Below, one piece after another: positions 60,820 to 64,000 of a stretch of 64,000 bases of DNA. The stretch comes from Podocnemis expansa (lineage: Eukaryota > Chordata > Testudines > Podocnemididae), in contig ML682059.1 in NCBI GenBank assembly GCA_007922195.1, forward strand, positions 9,445,748 to 9,509,747, given 5' to 3'. The stretch's first letter is position 1; every line of letters starts with the position of its first letter. Below the pieces are notes generated by a model, which saw only the letters and a program-made list of their open reading frames with translations, had not been told where the DNA came from and ran no database searches. The position numbers and the translations under genes were made by a program.

Positions 60820-63236
60820 CCAGAACAGAAAAGAAACAAGGAAATCACTCGTGTCATCCCGCATTAGCCTAGGAGAGGTTTCCCACTTCACCACACTGCA
60901 CCAGTGAGATTAATATTCACACAAAGGCAGCTGCCTGTGCTGTGACAACACCTTCGTTTTGCAATGAAGTCACCATCCAGAAGTATATTATTGACATCAA
61001 GTCTTTCTACATCCTAGGAGGAAAAGTTCATTCTCAGTAATATTATCAAGGTCAAAGCCTATTAACTTTTGCACTCCCAAGTAGTCCCATTGATTTCCAA
61101 GGTTATAAGTGGAACAAAATTTGAGCCAGAACTCCCCTCCCAAAAAAAAGGACAAGCCAGGCACACATTACTTTCTTCATTTCCTTTGAGAATAAGCTCC
61201 AGTTTTAGAGACAGACCCAAAAAGCTGACAAACAGCCAGCCACCAAAAATACTCATTTGATTTTCCTGTCGTGTCTGGAGAAACCATGCTGTTCAGTAAA
61301 CGTGGCCAGGATTTTCTAGGATTAAAAGCAGTATTTGCAGCAACTGTGTCTCGGAAATAATCTTTGAGATTATTATACAAGCAAGCATTGGGTAAACATA
61401 GCCTAACACTTCATAGCGTCATCTTCTTGTCCCAGTGCTGACAAAATGCAGATGAACATCTTTTAAAAAATGAAAATACCAAGGCATACACAAAGCACAA
61501 AGAAACTCATAAAAAAGTGCATTGTGCAGAAGATGGCTCAATAATGACATGTTTTAAAATAACTTTTACTGCTAAATTTATAGCTGGTTCATTGATATTA
61601 AACTCCTCCCCTCTAAAGAAACCCCATTTTTCATAGGCCAGCCTTATACCCTACATGGTTAATGAAAATGCTGTGACCTTCCCCCCACATCAGAAACACA
61701 GAACCCCAAAATAGAAGGAATTGATTGCTCTCTCACTCCATATGGCTCTTCCTCACTACACTTTTCAATGTTAATATTTATTACTCCTAGAACTAGGGAA
61801 ATGCCAACCAATGGCTGAGCTGCGTCTAGTGGTTGGACATCTGTGCTGTTGGCTGTAGAATTAAGTATCAAATTCTAACAGGAATGGTTCAAGTCAGGCA
61901 AAATGGTTTTGTTTAAAATTACCAAGTCATGATTTGGGGAGGGAGCCAATGGGTTAGGAGGTCAAACTCCAAAAACCAACCAAGAAATCAAAGCAGGGAG
62001 CACAGGCTACCTCCAAGTACTCTGACAGGGAAAGAAAAAAGACACTTCTTTGACTGACTGCTCTGGGCACTTTATACAGACCCTCTTGACTGGGCTGGAG
62101 GAGAGCCAATAAGTCAGAGGCAATTGTCTTGGCAGAAACTAGGAACAAACTAATTTTGTGCCAAGTGCGTTTTGCTTTAATAATCACTCCATCATACTTG
62201 TCATGATGTGAACTCTAGATCTCCAAACAAAGTAAATTTCTCCCATGTCATTTTTCTCTGGAAATGGATGGATTAGTATACAGGTGTATGCAGTAGCACT
62301 CACTAGGAAAATTAAGCTGATCTCCAAAATTGGCAGTCCAGTCTTCTAAAGATGACTAAATGATTTCTTTTGTTGATCACTAAGAATTGTTTTAAACTCT
62401 GATGAATGGAAGATGTGAGTTTGGAAGAAGATCAAACATTTCCCCCTTGTCTGCTTATGTAAAGAAGCAATTTGTACTATCAACAATTCAGTTAATATTT
62501 ACTATAAAATTAGTCACTAAAATGCAACTGGTAACTTAGGCACACAAACCATTTATGGTCACACTAGTAAAAACTGACCTGTTGGAACGGAATGTTTTGG
62601 TTGGTTGTGTCAAAATCCCATCAGCTACTAAACAGAACACATGCTACAATGCATTCTCAACGAGTACCAGCATTTCCATTGTCTATGAGCAACATGCAAA
62701 ACACCATCTACTTGACCACATACTAGGCATCATCCTCAGATGGCGTGTGATTGTTCATCTTTGTTCTCACCACCATTAACAATGGGACAAATAGTGCCAC
62801 AAATCCAACCATAGCCAGTCTACCACCTACCATAAACCATACTGAAAAAAAAAGACGACCTCAGTACATGCAGAAGTCACCTGTTAACCTTTGGATACAT
62901 TCAGGAATATCATCCAACATGAATAGCAACTACACAGTATTTATTCCCTCCATCTCATCTGCTTTAAAGTACCCCCTCATTCCAATCCAACTTTCATACC
63001 TGATGAACTCCACGTGTTTTTCCTTTGGAGTGGTTCTCTCTCACTGTTTTACACACAATCCTTCATCAGAAAAAGTGTCCTGAAACATCAAATCATCCCC
63101 CCCTTCAATCATGGCTTGACCTAACTATATAGAACTAAGCTTTTTCTTTTTTCCTTGTATGTCAATTAATTGATTTTTTTTTTTTGCTTTTCTCTACAGA
63201 GCTGCTATTTTGACAATTTCCATCTAACGTAGCAGA

Positions 63237-63280
63237 TTAAATAAATTAATTAATTAAAATAAATAAATAAATAAATTCCA
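63237..63280. repeat. TAAA/TTAA microsatellite
   Basis: ATTAAATAAATTAATTAATT followed by AAAATAAATAAATAAATAAA is a short imperfect tetranucleotide repeat in AT-rich intron. Confidence 0.9.
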
Positions 63281-64000
63281 CCTGGAGTCTCACCAAATCA
63301 GTAGGAAAACTTTTTTATGCAGTCCATACTGCACGTATTTTTTAAAAAATTGCTATTTCATGTTTCAAATTAGTTTCTAAAGCTGCTTTTCACTAATACC
63401 CCTTCCAGAAGTATTTCAGCAAGGGAGTTTTCTAGGCTTCTGCAACTCACTGAACCAATGTGCTACTTCTTACTAGGGTTGGTCAAATACTTTTTTTCCT
63501 CCACCTCAGCAAAAAAAGAAGTTATTTTACAAATTTATAGTTCTGTATAAAAGGCTGAGATAAAAAAATGGAAAAAACATTTTCCCTGAAAGTTTTTAAA
63601 AATTGTGCAAAATTTCCCACAATTAAAAAAGAAATATCTATTTCTAAATGGGAATGTTGTGTTATTTGTCTTCTTGTTTATATTTTAAGAGACTTCACGC
63701 ACATGTATGCACACACACTTTTCCACTGAAAGATGGTGATAGAGGCATAAAAAAAATTTAAAACCAAAACAAAAAACCAAAACCATAAAATCAACTCAAA
63801 ATGTGTATTTTCCTGTAGTTCTGCAGTTGCCCCCAAAAAAAATTAAAAAGGGGGAACCAAATTTGAAGCAAAGTTTCTTATTTCTAAAAATTTTATTTAG
63901 AATCTTTTGTGGGAGGGAATGAAAAAAGTGAAGTGTTTTAACATTTATGAGAAAAAAATATTAGTTCTACTTTTCACTTTATGATTATATTAGCTTGAAG

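Larger units (their letters stand above)
31676..64000 (-). other. TPPP: TPPP intron 2 (incomplete, runs past the window end)
   Basis: No ORF on the minus strand between 31676 and 64000 resembles the N-terminal TPPP coding exon, which would be about 100 codons and clearly visible. The rest of the window is therefore intron of at least 32.3 kb. It is dense in transposon remains, which are listed separately. Stretches in which I recognise nothing are 35340-37500, 38000-39180, 39510-42690, 44710-45850, 46050-47280, 51450-52300, 53020-54950, 56550-58950 and 60830-64000. A TAAA-type microsatellite lies at 63237-63280. An unannotated gene within the intron cannot be excluded, but I see no supporting ORF. 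Confidence 0.8.

Overview
The window looks like nuclear DNA from a reptile, most likely a turtle (a crocodilian is less likely). It is AT-rich and intron-dense. It carries CR1 LINE 3' ends, many short hAT and PIF/Harbinger-like elements, DIRS-like and Ty3/Gypsy-like relics, tRNA-derived fold-back SINEs, and a Penelope-like fold-back family of the kind I associate with chelonian genomes. Nothing bacterial or plasmid-like is present. Almost every ORF longer than 60 codons is chance or transposon-derived.

One host gene is supported: TPPP (tubulin polymerization promoting protein, p25) on the minus strand. Its terminal coding exon is at 16408-16602 and its penultimate coding exon at 31522-31675. 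Both have consensus splice sites and join in frame, separated by a 14.9 kb intron. The N-terminal coding exon is not here, so 31676-64000 is intronic and runs off the window. A likely 3' UTR extends from 16407 down to a candidate poly(A) site near 10.94-10.96 kb. Positions 1 to about 10930 would then be downstream intergenic DNA.

Region by region. 1-10930: a decayed DIRS-like gag (about 1.94-2.89 kb), hairpins, a CT/CA microsatellite, a PIF-like MITE, and a striking 68-nt hairpin at 9766-9833. 10930-16407: presumed TPPP 3' UTR with a few old MITE fragments. 16603-31521 (intron 3): tRNA-derived fold-backs, LINE/CR1 ends, Penelope-like fold-backs, crossed inverted repeats at 22.7-22.9 kb, hAT elements with 8-bp target duplications, and a CR1 interrupted by a hAT. 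31676-64000 (intron 2): nested hAT/MITE units, an LTR-like block, a jockey-like LINE relic, a solo LTR with GATCC duplication, a Gypsy RT relic, CR1, a minus-strand LTR-like element, and several GC-rich islands with meaningless ORFs.

I did not find a clear new biological system. The signals most worth following are a hammerhead-ribozyme-like core on the minus strand of the Penelope-like copies, the pseudoknot-ordered inverted repeats, the 9.8 kb hairpin, and an uncharacterised sequence shared between 47.97 kb and an insertion in the LINE relic at 50.4 kb.
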